From: Physcomitrium patens | Lineage: Eukaryota; Streptophyta; Bryopsida; Funariales; Funariaceae | NCBI RefSeq assembly: GCF_000002425.4 | Contig: NC_037265.1 | Location: 12,666,330-12,730,329, forward strand | Length of the DNA stretch: 64,000 nucleotides | Direction of reading: 5' to 3' | In this document: piece by piece, positions 47,401 to 59,311 of the stretch | How the letters are laid out: each line of letters begins with the position of its first letter | Position numbering within the stretch: the first letter of the stretch is position 1 | The notes under the pieces: model-generated | Databases searched by the model: none | Seen by the model: only the letters and a program-made list of their open reading frames with translations | Told to the model about the DNA's origin: nothing | Translations under genes and position numbers: made by a program

Positions 47401-48235
47401 GCACCAGCCTCAAGAAATGGATAAAAACGATATATACTGATAGCAATGGATTATGTAACAAAATAGGCTGAAGCCATAGCTACGAAAATCGATAGTGCAC
47501 GTACAATAGCAACCTTTTTGTTTGAAAATATTATTATATAATTCGGTTGTCTACGAGAATTGGTTAGTGATCGAAAAATTCATTTTATAAATAGTACAAT
47601 CGAAGCACTCATGGCTCAATTTGAGATAAAACATCGAAAGACTACACCGTATCATCCTAGAGCCAATGTACAAATAAAAAAGACTAATGGAATTTTATGT
47701 AAAATCTTAACAAAAATAGTTTCAGGAGCGAGAACAGATTGGGATACTAAGTTGTTCGCAGCTTTATGGGCATATCATACTGCGTATAAAGTTACTATTA
47801 ATACTATCCCTTTCTAATTAGTTTATGGCCAAGAAACAATAGTACCTATTGAATTAGAAGTCCAAAGTTTATGAATTGCTATTGATAATAGATTGAGAGT
47901 TCAAGATTCATTATGGCACTGTTTAGAAGAATTGGAAAAATTGGATGAAACTAGAGCCAATGTATTAATGATAATAGAAACTACCCAACAATGAAAGAAG
48001 ACTTATTATAATAGTAAGCTTAAACCAAAGGCTTTTATGCCAAATGATTTGGTACTTCTTTATGATAGTCAATTTAAAAAATTTTCAAGAAAATTTCAAG
48101 TTCGATGGCATGGACTATATTGAGTTATCGATGGATTTTCAAATGATTTAGTATAATTAGAAGATTTTATGATTACTAAATTTATAACATAGATCAATAG
48201 TTATCAGCTTAAACTTTACTATATATAAACCCGAG
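44401..48235 (+). pseudogene. pol: Pol of element 4 (PR-RT-RH-IN)
   Basis: Protease-like region 44690-44895 has VDEESSVNLM where VDGGSS would be expected. RT spans about 45640-46330 with SFLDGFFSYNQVKI and FGLCNAPATFQR; its catalytic box has lost an Asp (IFLDVFYTFS). RNase H is at 46548-46781 (MDASNVTIGSMLSQ). Integrase is at about 47160-47880 with an HHCC finger (47165-47300), FVGPIAPASRNG, SDRKIHF and the YHPRANVQIKKTN segment, whose catalytic Glu has been lost. Stops and two or more frameshifts interrupt it. Several stops sit where Trp or Gln is expected. Confidence 0.85.
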
Positions 48236-48550
48236 ATGGATTTTTTGTTACAAAAGGGAGAGTTGACCCAATTGATTGGACCATAGTAAGAAGTAAGAGG
48301 GGGGCTCTTAACAAGCATCATGTTTTCTTTTGTGATTAAGGAGAAGATGGCAAAGATGGTATTTAAGACAATTTGGATGGAGAACCATTGGACATCGGGG
48401 CAGATGATGAAGATGTAGCAAAAGAAAAGGTCATCAATTCAAAGGGTGGTAAGCCAACGCCATTCACTGAAGAAGCCAATGCTTCTACGTCTTTATAAGT
48501 TGAGGCTAAATAATGTTTGCAAGGACGTTGCTTAATTAGAAGTGGGGCTA
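48236..48550 (+). other. Acidic pol tail and polypurine tract of element 4
   Basis: A short acidic stretch (DNLDGEPLDIGADDEDVAKEK) follows integrase. Then comes TTAGAAGTGGGGCTA just before the 3' LTR. There is no trace of the coiled-coil ORF that element 2 has here. Confidence 0.55.
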
Positions 48551-49079
48551 TGTAGAATAGGTAAATAAACTTTGTGATAAGTTACTGATTGGTTATTGAC
48601 AACCTTGAGAATTAGACTGATGGTTAGGCAGTTTAATTGGTAACAGTAGGTTGTTAATGGAATAAATGGTTAAGAATTCAAAGGGTCATAACCTTTGGAA
48701 TCCGCTTACTGATGGATCATCTTTTTGGTAGAATAAATAGGTTGAGGAAAGTAAGCCAAGAGCTTGACTGTGAGAGTCGTAAGCCGGGGTAAGCTTGGTG
48801 CTACTTCTTTATTTTCTTTATTATTTGCTTATGAAGAATTGTGATTTGGAGAAGTATTATTGAATTGATAATCGTGGAATGGATTATGGATTGAATTAAG
48901 ATGGAAGAAGTAAGCCTTGGTATTTTGTAGTTTGATACTTGATTTCAGATAGTCTGAATACAGTCAATTGTGACACTAACAGATCCAATTCATATAATCA
49001 GTCTTTTCCTATGTTCGAACCCACCTCTATTAGTTTAATTGCTTTGGTCTACTAAAGTTTGAATGCAACGAAAACAACA
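48551..49079 (+). repeat. 3' LTR of element 4
   Basis: 529 bp from TGTAGAATAGG to GAAAACAACA, followed directly by the GTAAG duplication. Confidence 0.92.
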
Positions 49080-49167
49080 GTAAGATAAGAAAGACTATTT
49101 GAAATAAAAAATATTTAATTTTTTATTTATTTAAAGAAGAGTTTAAGATTTGGTATATGATGTGGTA

Positions 49168-49250
49168 ATTTTATATATAAGGAGAAAATTTTATATATAA
49201 GGAGAAATTTTATATATAAGGAGAAATTTTAATATATAAGGAGAAAATTT
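49168..49250 (+). repeat. Four tandem copies of a ~20-bp unit
   Basis: TTTTATATATAAGGAGAAAA occurs four times with one- or two-base differences, about 90 bp after element 4. No known function. Confidence 0.8.
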
Positions 49251-49559
49251 TATTATATTGATATAATATTCAAAGATGTATTAATATATTTGCAAAATTT
49301 GAACTTTTATTTGTAGAACTATAAAATCAACTTCTTAAGTCCATGAATTTTGAGAGTTGTAATTGTTAACAGATTCAAAAGGTGGAATATGAAATGTTAA
49401 TGATTAGATATAATATTTGACATTTTTAAGGATCATATGTAAGGTTGATAAAAATATGCTTCGATATTAGTTGAGTTGGTCTTAATTATCTTATTTATTT
49501 GATTTAGATACTTTTATTGCATAATTCAAGGATTAAATTTGAATATTCTCAAATAATCT

Positions 49560-52500
49560 ATAATGGCCAATTCTTCAATTAATTGCTTGCAAAGGCTTAG
49601 ATATCATGAAAAATAAAATATGTCAAAGCACAATAGATTTTTTTTTTTTTCTATTGTCAAATCTTGATTGAGAAAAAATTGGAATTTTAATAAAAAAGAA
49701 GATACAAAGAATTTGTTTTAGGCTTAAAGCATTATATTAATGCAACCAAGGATATTGTAGTGATGAAAAATTTATAAGGATTGGAAGGCATTACATCCAT
49801 TACATTTAATGTTGTAACATTTGATGAAGTTAAAAAGAGATGATGAAAGTCTTTGTAGAATATTGGCTAGTAGAATTCAAGATGCACATCTTGAAGATTA
49901 TAAATTAATAGAATTTTTTTTGCAAAGGTAAAAAGATTTATATTATATTGAAGATAGAGAGTTATATGCTTTAGATCTTCCAAACAACATCAAAGGCTTA
50001 CAAATTAGTACTAAGATAAATAAGGGTAGATTTGGAATTGTTTTTAAATCTAAGTAGTTTGGAATCTTAAGCACCACAAAGAAAAAAGAAGTTCTTGAAA
50101 AACTTGTTCTTGTTGAAGTAAGCATCTTAGCTGATTTTAGCCATCCAAATCATATTAAATATTTTTATGCAGCTAAAAAGAAAAAAATAAAAATGATGAG
50201 ACTTATAGTACAAAAGATAAAAATAAAACTTTATATTTAGTTACAAAATTGATGGATGTGAGTTTGCAAAAAATGTTGAAGAAAAAAATTTATATCATAT
50301 GATTTATTTATTGATATCATCTATCAAATTGCAAAAGAAATATATTATTTGCATGATATGAAAATTTCTCATTATGATCTTAAGTTAGATAATATGCTCA
50401 TTAATTTTAAGAAAGAAAAAGTAAAAAATAATATTTTTGAATGGATATTTTTCAAAATAAATATTTTTAGTACTTCTAATATTATTTTTGGAAAGACTCC
50501 AAAAAATAAAAATAGTAATTTTATCTATGGCACATTAAGAATATGTAGCTCCTAAAATATTAGATAATAAAGAAAAATCAATAAAAATATATCTTTTTGA
50601 AGATTTTTTTTTTTATTTAAAATAGCATATAAAGAATCTTAAAGCATTTTTAAAGCTATTTTTTGATATTAATGCAAAAAAAAATATTAAAAAAAATAAG
50701 AAAAGAAAATATGCCAAATTTGCCTTTAAGTTATAATTGATTGAAGAATATTGAGATTTAAATCCTTCAAAATGTCCAAAATTTGGAGATATTTGTGAAA
50801 GTCTTATACAATTGAAGACAAAGTTTTTAATTGGAATTTATAAAGCTAAATATCTTATCTTTTTTATTTTTAAGAATAAATTTCATCAAATGAAAAAATA
50901 TATATATATATATATATAATGATATTATATTATGATAATATTTATAATTAATTAATTCAATCGTATCAAATAATAAAAAGCATATTAAATCTAAACTATG
51001 ATTTATTTCTATTGTATATTTTGATAATTAGAAGGTTTATATTATAACAATAAAAAGAATATCATGCCGAGTAATATTAGAGATGTTTATTTTCTTTTTT
51101 TTAGATTAATAATTTACATACTAAAAAAAATTAAATGGTAGTTTAGAAGTATGGAATATATTATTATTATTATTGATAAAGGACGTTGGCAAATTAAAAA
51201 TACTTTTGCTACATATGCCTACAAAAACATTTAATTATAATAATAATTTATAAAACTTTTCTTCAATAATCAATAACAAAGATGTTTAGATGAAGTTGAA
51301 AGAAATAACTATTTTACAAATAAAAAATTTTAAGTGTATATAAACATTTTAAAATTCATTATTTGCAATGAATATATTATTAAAAATATTTAAACCTAAA
51401 AATATTACCAAAAAATATGCTTAATTTAATATTATTAAAGATTTTTAACTTAAATGGATGTAAGAGCTTAAAGATATTACCAAAGGCATTAAAAAAACTT
51501 TATTTCTTTACAATGATTGAATATTTATGGATGCTTAAACTTAACATCATTGATTAAGGAATTTGACAATCTAAAAAAATTAGATATAAGTTAGTGCTTA
51601 AATTTAATATCATTATCAATAGACTTAGGTAACTTTATATCTTTGAACGAATTAAATCTAAGTGGATGTTTAAAGTTAACATCACTATTATTAGAGTTAG
51701 ACAATCTTATATCTTTGTCTTAGTTAAATATAAGTGGATGCTCAAATTTGACATCATTTCTAAAGAATTTAAGCAACCTTATATATTTGATAAAATTAAA
51801 TATAAGAAAATGTTCAAACTTATTATTATTACCAAAGAAATTGGAAAACCTTACATCTTATATTAAGGATAGTCAAAGATATAAGGTTGTCAAACTTTTT
51901 TGGTAATGATTTCAAGTGGATGTTCAAGCTTGACATCATTATTAAATGAATTAGAAAACCTCACATTTTTTACTACCTTTAAAATATGGAATTGCTCAAA
52001 TTTGACATTATTGCTATTAGAGTTCGGCAATCTTACATCTTTGAAGTACTTTGGTATAAGTAAATGCTCAAACTTGATATCATTGCTATTGGAGTTAAGA
52101 AATTTTATATCTTTGACTTGGTTAGATATAAATGGATGTTCAAACTTGACATCATTTCTAAAGAAATTAGACAACTTTACATCTTTGATAAAATTATATA
52201 TAAAAATGATGCTTAATATTGACATTATTACTAAAAGAATTAGCCGACCTTATATCTTTGAATTGGTTACATATAAGTAAATACTCAAACTTGACATCAT
52301 TGCTATTTGAATTAGATAATCTTATAACTTTGACGTGATTTGATAATTATAAATACTCAAACGTGACATCACTACCAAAAGAATTAGACAACTTTTCATC
52401 TTTAACTTGATTAGATGTAATTGGATGTTCAAACTTAATATCATTGTTAAAGAAGTTGAACAATCTTCTATCTTTGACATAATTAGATACAAGTTGGTAC

Positions 52501-52680
52501 TTAAAATTGACATCATTACTAAGAGAGTTAAGCAATCTTACATCTTTGATAAAATTAGATATAAATGGATATTGAAACTTAATCTCATTATCAAAATACT
52601 TAAAAAAACTTACATCTTTGACTTAATTAGATATAATTGGATGCTCAATCTTGACATCATTTCCAAAAGATTTAATTTTT
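49560..52680 (+). pseudogene. Protein kinase-leucine-rich-repeat pseudogene
   Basis: Kinase part about 49960-50880: a glycine-rich loop INKGRFGIVFK (near 50010-50045), ILADFSHPNHIKYFYA, catalytic loop ISHYDLKLDN (50366-50395, HRD changed to HYD) and a C-lobe end DLNPSKCPKFGDICESLIQLKTKF (about 50757-50830). LRR part about 51440-52680: around 17 repeats of 24 residues of the form GCSNLTSLxxELxNLTSL. Frames shift and stops are frequent, so it is dead. Kinase and such LRRs joined to an NBS domain are known in mosses as PK-NBS-LRR proteins. I see no NBS motif between 50880 and 51440. It is a host immune-receptor-like gene, not part of a retroelement. Confidence 0.8.
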
Positions 52681-52689
52681 AATATTTTT

Positions 52690-52911
52690 TTAATATTTTT
52701 TTAAGGTTAATTTGTGATTTCTTTATATTTTTTTGAAAATTTTTTGAAACTTTTTTTGGAATTTGATTAAAGATTTATTAGTATTTTTACAATTTAATTC
52801 AAGTTTTTTTAGGATTTTATTAGAATTATTAAAATCTTATTGTTGCAAATACTATTTTACCTTCTATAGCAAAGTGCGTAGTGCATTTTCAAGTAAACTT
52901 CACAAAATACA
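52690..52911 (+). repeat. 3' end of an LTR-E copy
   Basis: Ends ACCTTCTATAGCAAAGTGCGTAGTGCATTTTCAAG and then AAAATACAACA, matching the LTR-E terminus at 19900-19961 and 22855-22911. It abuts the end of the LRR array. Confidence 0.7.
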
Positions 52912-53790
52912 ACAATATAATCTATCTCTGTATTTATTTTTTGTTTATAAATAAAATCCTATATAAAATTTAAACTTTCTTTTATGTCCTTATGCAAGGC
53001 TTACTATCAATAGTTTCTTCTTAAAACTTAATATTAATTTTCTAAATCTTTGATAAGATTAATTTTTTTCTTTTTCTTTTAATTAGACTTCTTTTATAAG
53101 ATTTTTTTTTATGGAATACTACCATAAAATTAATATCTTATATTTTAAATAGTTTTATCTAATAATTACTTGTTATTTTTTAAAAAATTTAAATAAAACT
53201 AAAAAAATTAATTATTTTTGCATAAAATTTGTCTTTAAAATATAAAGATTTATTACCAATTTTCACTTCATCTACATTAAATGAATAGACTTGAGATATA
53301 TTACTAATCTTCATTTCTATCTAATATTTTTATTTAATCTTTATATGAATTTTTTAATTTAAAAAATAAATCTAACATAAAATAATATTTTTTAATAATA
53401 TTATAAATAAAATTTGATACTTTATTTTAGACACTTTATTTTATCATAGCAATATTTAAGATTAAAATTTAGAATTAAGGTTTGATTAATATATATGTTT
53501 ATAAAAAAAGAAAAAAAAAACTATTATAAGAAAAAATTGAGAAAATTAAGCCAAATTCTATGAATTTAACAAGAAGATTTTAGTAAATGTAAGCAAAAAA
53601 TTTAGAGAGAGTATAAAAGCTTTGAATTTTTATTATTGCTATATTTGATTGATTAATGCAAGAAATTTGATAAAATAATTTATTATTAAAAATTATATTT
53701 TCTAAAATTTAATACCATAGATAGTTGTTTATTATAATTTTTATTGTAAAGATAGAAATTTTATCTTACTATTATTTTTTAATAATTTTT
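52912..53790. other. Extremely AT-rich, unassigned
   Basis: Long A and T runs and no open frame of note. It is probably chromovirus pol eroded beyond recognition, because gag of a minus-strand element follows immediately. Confidence 0.35.
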
Positions 53791-54551
53791 TTAATTTTAA
53801 TTATAAATAATTAAAAAAAATAATTTAGATCATATAGGAGTTATAAATCCTTTTTTAATAAAGGTGCAAACTAAAAAAATATACTTTCAAATAGGAATGC
53901 ACTTATATATCCAACTTGAATAAATCCATTAAGATGTTGGAAAGGATGTAGCCTTAAATATAGCTTTTGTTATAGAAATCCTCAAAATTTTGATCTTATT
54001 CCATAAATCTTCTTTGGCATACTTATCTTTTTCTCCTTCATATTTGTAATAGTAAGACTTTTTGAATTCACATGTGAAATTGATCTATTCTCTTTTCTTA
54101 ACTCCACAACTTCTTGGCCAAGATATTAGACATCATTGTTGACTTCTTCTATAGGCATAAGAATAATACTTCTATAATTGACATTGATAATATGTAAAAT
54201 TTCCGCTCTCAAAGTATTGACTAGTTTGCAAATATTTGCAATAGTTGCAAATCTATTCTCACTTCTACTAAGTATATTATCCATAAAATTTTCTTCAATC
54301 TTTATAATAGAGTACTTTAAAAAATCTACAAGTAAAAATAGAAGAAGATAATTTGCAATCTCTCATGTGAAATGAAAATTTCTACAAAGAAAGATGATCT
54401 ACTATCTTATGGAAATAATCAATGTTAGAAAACAAAAAATGTAAATTTAAAGATTAATAGTCTATAACTTTTTAAATACAAAAATATAAAGTAATATAAC
54501 CTATTTAATTTTAAATACAATAAGAATAAAAAATTGATATTCTTATCAAAT
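53791..54551 (-). pseudogene. Gag remnant of a minus-strand chromovirus
   Basis: Collinear with 31330-32060 and 1850-2100; all share a CCTCAAAATTTTGATCTTATTCCAT-like segment. No open frame remains. It is followed by its 5' LTR-B. Confidence 0.6.
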
Positions 54552-55085
54552 TGTTAAATATATGAATTATAACAAATAATCTATAGAAATAATAGAATTT
54601 TGTAACACTCAAAAAAAAATTATACAAATCAAAATTATATTTAAGATAAAAACTATAATGACTATTATCAAATATAAGAAAATTAGAGATTCTTGAAACA
54701 AGGATAAAAATAAAAAAAAATATATATATTGATAAGAATAAAGAGAGATTCAATTTTTTTCTCTATATATACTATCTAATTAAAAAGCTATGTGGCAACA
54801 TTCTATATATCATCCAATACATATTCAACTTGTAAAATACATATTTAACTTGTAAAACAAGTTTTCAATATATGTACCATGCAATCAACTTGTAAAACAA
54901 TTAGGCAACATGTGCAAGAGGTGACCAACTTGCTTGCTAAGTTTTTAACCTATCAACCACATACAACCACGTATAAAGTCAAATTTGCATCTATAAAGGT
55001 TATAAAAAACTACTCTATAAGATAGTATTAAATTTATGTATTTATATTTATTTCTATTTAATTCTTTTTATCTAAATAATATCTA
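54552..55085 (-). repeat. LTR-B (minus), first of two in tandem
   Basis: Matches 32063-32612 and the complement of 9568-10115, for example TCTATATATACTATCTAATTAA, AAGCTATGTGGCAAC and AAGTTTTTAACCTATCAACCA. Confidence 0.65.
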
Positions 55086-55109
55086 TTATTAATTATACTT
55101 TTGACAACT

Positions 55110-55520
55110 AAAAAGTATTAGAATACAATTGAGATATAAAAAAGATATTGAGAAGATTAAAAAAGCTTTGTTTTTACCTCCACATATATTATTTAATTAA
55201 AGAGCTATGTGATAATATTTTATAAGCTACATTATACAAATCAAACTTATAGAATATATATCTAACTTGTAAAAAAGTTTTTAGTCTATAATATATCCAA
55301 CTTGCAACACAAATGGCTAATATGTGTAATATGTGGCCAACTTGTTGACCAACTTTTCAACCTATCAATTACTTATAATTACTTGTAAAGTCAAATTCAT
55401 ATCTAAAAATCTTTAAAAAAACTTCTAAAAAGATATTATCAATTTTATTTACTTTAACTTATTTTTATTTAATTCTACTTATTAAAATAAATTTAATAAT
55501 AAATATAGATATTTCTAATA
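55110..55520 (-). repeat. LTR-B (minus), second copy
   Basis: Repeats the same order again (CACATATATTATTTAATTAAAGAGCTATGTGATAA, then CAACTTTTCAACCTATCAATTAC). It could be left by a tandem insertion or by recombination between two elements. The outer limits are uncertain. Confidence 0.55.
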
Positions 55521-55539
55521 ACAAATGTGTCAATTCTCT

Positions 55540-55816
55540 TTATAAAGAGAAAATATGGATCTTTATAAATGTCCATAGATTATTGTAGACTCAACAAATT
55601 GACCATCAAAAATCATAATACAATCTTATATTTCAATTCATATTTTATATCTCTTAATTTTTTTGAAATCATTTTTTATAGAAAAAAATACATTAGATTT
55701 TTTATTACATGTAGTTCTATCACAAATATATATAAATAATAGACATTATTCTATTATCTTATATTTAAGAATTTTTTTAACAACTAAAGTTAATTATATT
55801 ATTCATAATAAAAAAC

Positions 55817-55854
<38 letters not shown>

Positions 55855-56350
55855 TCATTCTAAAAATGACATGAATATTTCAAAGATACTTTATATCCAA
55901 TTATAATTTATACCAATTACACAAATATTTAATATTTCATGTTGAAATATATCTTAAATTACTGCAAAGCTCATTAGAATAAGACTTTGTTTTATTTTAT
56001 ATTCAATATTATTTTTTGTCTTAAAAAATGGTAAAATTTATTAAATTTCTTTTTTAGATATTTTTAGTTTGGAATAGAAGAAAAAAAATGTTACATTTAA
56101 TTGATAAGAGATTGTTTTTTTTAAATAAAAAATATTCTATCTTTGAGCTATAAAGTCTATAAATATATTTTAATAAAATTTATCTCAAATATAGAAAGAT
56201 ATCAAAGCATTTGTTCAATCTTATGATATTTATTCTAAAGCAAATACTCTATGTCATTGAACATGACCTCTTTAACTTCTACATATTTCAAACCAACCAT
56301 AATCATCTATTTCTATGAACTTTATTATAAACCTTCTAATTATTGAAAAA
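55540..56350 (+). pseudogene. RNase H-integrase fragment of a chromovirus
   Basis: FFIEKNTLDFLLHVVLSQ (about 55666-55720) and LTTKVNYIIHNKKL (about 55776-55818) parallel YLEADASDFALGAVLSQ and STAEINYEIHDKEL of element A. Traces of the integrase HHCC region follow (about 56200-56330). A trinucleotide expansion breaks it at 55819. Confidence 0.6.
55819..55851 (+). repeat. (TTA/ATT)n microsatellite
   Basis: Eleven ATT-type units in a row, encoding a run of Ile in the decayed RNase H frame just after the HNKKL motif. Confidence 0.85.
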
Positions 56351-57041
56351 ACTTTGTAATTAATATCAAATTAGGACTGATCTGGCTTAAAATAAACTAA
56401 TTATAGAAAATAGCTAATATAAATAAGAATCTCTTTGAAGAGCTCAATGTCTATATATGTGATTTTATAAAGTATCTCCATGAGTTCTATATTGTTATGT
56501 GGCATGATTTGTAATTTAAAAATACATAGAGTATTCAATTATAAAGACTTTAGTTTTTACTTATTGGCTAAGCTCGAATGAGTAATTTATTCTACTTTTA
56601 ACTTATATGCAAAGACTTGGCTCCCAAAACCTCTTCACTTTACATAAAATGTCCAAATTGTAGCAAAATCCTTCAAAACATATTTTTTCTACAAAAAGAT
56701 TTTTTCTTTCTAAATTTTAAAAATTCATATCACTTAATCAAAACATCTAATTTCTTTCGAATTCTTACAAAACATAGCTATTATCCTTAAATTTAAATAC
56801 AAAATAAATGAATCATAAAATTGCTACCGATCTTTTGACATCTTAGAAACCCTAGCAAATAGTCTAAATTCTAACTTATAAGCACTTGAATACTATTTAC
56901 TTCATATCTCAAAAATCCAAAATTCTAATGCCACAAAATTTGTGTATAAAATTTATTAGCATAATTATATACATTCTAGAAAATTTTATGCTAATCTTGT
57001 CAAATTTCTTAAGATATAGCTCAAAACACAACTACTAGTTA
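56351..57041. repeat. LTR-F-like fragment
   Basis: CATATCTC...CTAATGCCACAAAATTTGTGTATAA (56914-56950) resembles CATATCTCACAAACC...AAATGCCACAAAACTTGTATAAA at 60426-60470, in the same orientation. The rest is too eroded to assign. Confidence 0.4.
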
Positions 57042-57482
57042 TTAAGATCCATATACAAGACAAGGATTCAAGACTAAGAAATAGAGTTAGCTCAACATTA
57101 GAACAATAATTGGATACAAGACAAGAAGATCCAAGCTAAACTACAAGAAGTAAGTTGTTAAGATTGAGGATCCCCTCAGCCTTGACTTTTATATATATTA
57201 GGTTGTAGAAAGTTTCTTGAGAAGTTTTCATGAGGCTTGGGAAAAAAGTAAGCCTAAGATCCTTTTCTAGCAACTTTCTAAATCATCTAAAGCCTCCTAG
57301 AACCTTCTAAGATGTCCTATGATCTTCTAAAACTTTCTTAGAATCTATTAAAACCTTTTGGAACCTTCTTAGAGCCTATTGGAACCTTTTAAAACCTTCT
57401 AAGATCAATAAGAACCTTCTTAGATCCTTCTAAAACCTCCTAGAACTTTCTCGACTCTTCTCCAATTATATTTTCATGATAT
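57042..57482 (-). repeat. 3' LTR-G
   Basis: Closely parallels 27104-27491 (CCATATACAAGA, AGGATTCAAGAC, TATATATATTAGGT, CTAAATCATCTAAAG). It is preceded on the minus strand by the purine tract GGAGGAGGTGA, so it is the 3' LTR of the element that continues to the right. Confidence 0.75.
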
Positions 57483-58965
57483 CACCTCCTCCTCTAGCTT
57501 CAAGGTCTCTGAGAAGTAATATTACTGCAAGTCAATATATGTGCAAGAAGTTGAAGATTTTTCACATTATGTCCATTATATATTCCAATTATTTTTTGCA
57601 AGGCAAATGGTTCATAGGCCCTTGTAGCCATCGATAGTATCCTAAGTCTTTTACTCGTGATCAAGTTTAAACTTTAGTATCTTTGTTATGGAATTGTCCT
57701 ACAAACATTATTTCTAAAAGTCCTTTATGTAAGTTCTACCTCAAACATAATTACTAGTGACTTATTATAAGATTTTCTTTGACATCTTCATGGTTCAAAC
57801 GGCTCTTCATCTCAAACTTGTCTCCGTGAACTACTTGGTTGAGATGGTATAATCGGCAAGGTGTCTATCTCTTGACTATCTATATCATATAAAATAAACA
57901 AGACCAAAAGAATATAAACAGGCTATGGTTGTGAACTCAAACTACTAACTTATACTATTCTAAACATTTGACAAAGATTGCCTCTTCAAAGGTTGCCTCC
58001 TCCCCTTCTTTAAGAGGCCAAGAATTAAGAATCTTCATAGTGAAGCCATCTTACTAAGCTACTGTTCTACATTTTGTCACTTTTGATTTGGATGGATGTC
58101 GTTGATGGAACTTTTGAACTTTTATTTGTGCATTTATAAGGTTGTCAACTGGTTACCATATGTAATCATTGATATCACATCTATGCCAATGGACAAGATA
58201 TTTGAATCTTTGTTGTCTTATCTTTGAATCTAATACCTCTTCTATGTCAAATTCAACATGATCATTGATTTCAACCATAGGAGGGGGTAATTATCTTGGA
58301 CTTGGTATATTCGATTCTTTTATACCTTTTTAAAAGTAAAATATAAAAGATTGGATGAATCTTTATAGATGAAGGTAACTCCAAGCAATAAGTTATATAA
58401 TTAATTTGTTTTTGAATCACAAATGGTGCCAGCCTTTGATAGTCCAACTTATCACATGGTCTATTAGTTTTTATATTGTGCCAAAGAAGCCATACTTTGT
58501 CACCAACTTGGAATGGAGGATGTTCCTTCTTCAATTCATCTGCCAGTAGCTTATAATATTATTGAGTTCTTTTTAGGTGAGTCTTCATGGTTGCTTGAAG
58601 TTTCGCCATCTTTGTAGCAAACTCTTCTACTCTTGGATTTGCCAACTTTGAAGGTTCTATCATATCCAACTTTGGATGGTGACCGTAGTTTGAGTAGAAT
58701 GACATTTATTGTGTAGATACATGAATTGTGTTGTTATATAGAAACTTTGTTAATGATAAGTAGAAATTCCAATCATTTTATTAATAGTTGATAGTGTACC
58801 TCAAATAATGCTCAAGAATTTAGTTGATTTGCCTTGTTTGGCCATCAATTTGAAGGTGGAAGGTAGAAAAAAAGTTGATGTTAATCTTAAGAATCTTGAA
58901 AAGTTCCTTTCAAAACCTTGATACAAATTGTGGCCCACAATCCAATATAATATTGCTTGACACTC
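57483..58965 (-). pseudogene. Integrase-chromodomain-accessory ORF of an LTR-G chromovirus
   Basis: From right to left: integrase core (CGPQFVS-like near 58940-58920, then HLQIDGQT-like near 58850), integrase C-terminus (58534-58271, FQVGDKVWLLWHNIKTNRPCDKLDYQRL), a decayed chromodomain (about 58240-58090) and the accessory ORF remnant (about 57680-57530). The last contains YYRWLQGPMNHLP and then one stop. Ty1/copia sequence cuts the element at 58966. Confidence 0.75.
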
Positions 58966-59309
58966 TGTGGTAACAATTATTGAAGAAACACAATAAGCAA
59001 GATACAAATAAGTAGAAATTAGCAAGGTTAGATACAAGAGAAGTGTGGAATGAGATACCTCTCACTTCCAACACCCTTTACTTATAGGTAGAGGTTACAT
59101 CCATTTTAGCTAATATTCATCTTACTTTCATCCAACTAAACCCTAGATTTTTCTTAATCTAGCTACCACCTATAACCCTAGCCGCCACTTAAAATCCTAG
59201 CCGCTACCTTGGTAACTTTTCTTCATCTTTTTGCTGCCCTTTGACTATTAGCAACTTATCTAAGATAATATCTTTTACCTTCTAACTTATCCTCTATTTA
59301 CTTTTAACA
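58966..59309 (-). repeat. 3' LTR of the copia element
   Basis: On the minus strand it runs from TGTTAAAAGTAAATAG to GTTACCACA, 344 bp, with TG...CA ends. Confidence 0.75.
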
Positions 59310-59311
59310 CT

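Larger units (their letters stand above)
41595..49079 (+). mobile_element. Element 4: full-length Ty3 LTR retrotransposon, coding-dead
   Basis: 7485 bp with LTRs 41595-42120 and 48551-49079 and a perfect 5-bp target duplication GTAAG (41590-41594 and 49080-49084). It has a tRNA-Asp-like primer site, gag with several zinc knuckles, pol in the order PR-RT-RH-IN without a chromodomain, an acidic tail and a polypurine tract. The primer site and absence of a chromodomain suggest a non-chromovirus Ty3 lineage such as Tat/Athila-like; that placement is inference. It is the same family as element 2. Confidence 0.92.

Noticed and set aside
51890..52535. Minus-strand ORFs over the LRR region
   Set aside because: They show regular repeats only because they mirror the LRR array on the plus strand.
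51440..52680. CRISPR-like or satellite array with 72-bp period
   Set aside because: Translation gives regular 24-residue leucine-rich repeats joined to a kinase domain, so the period comes from coding repeats.
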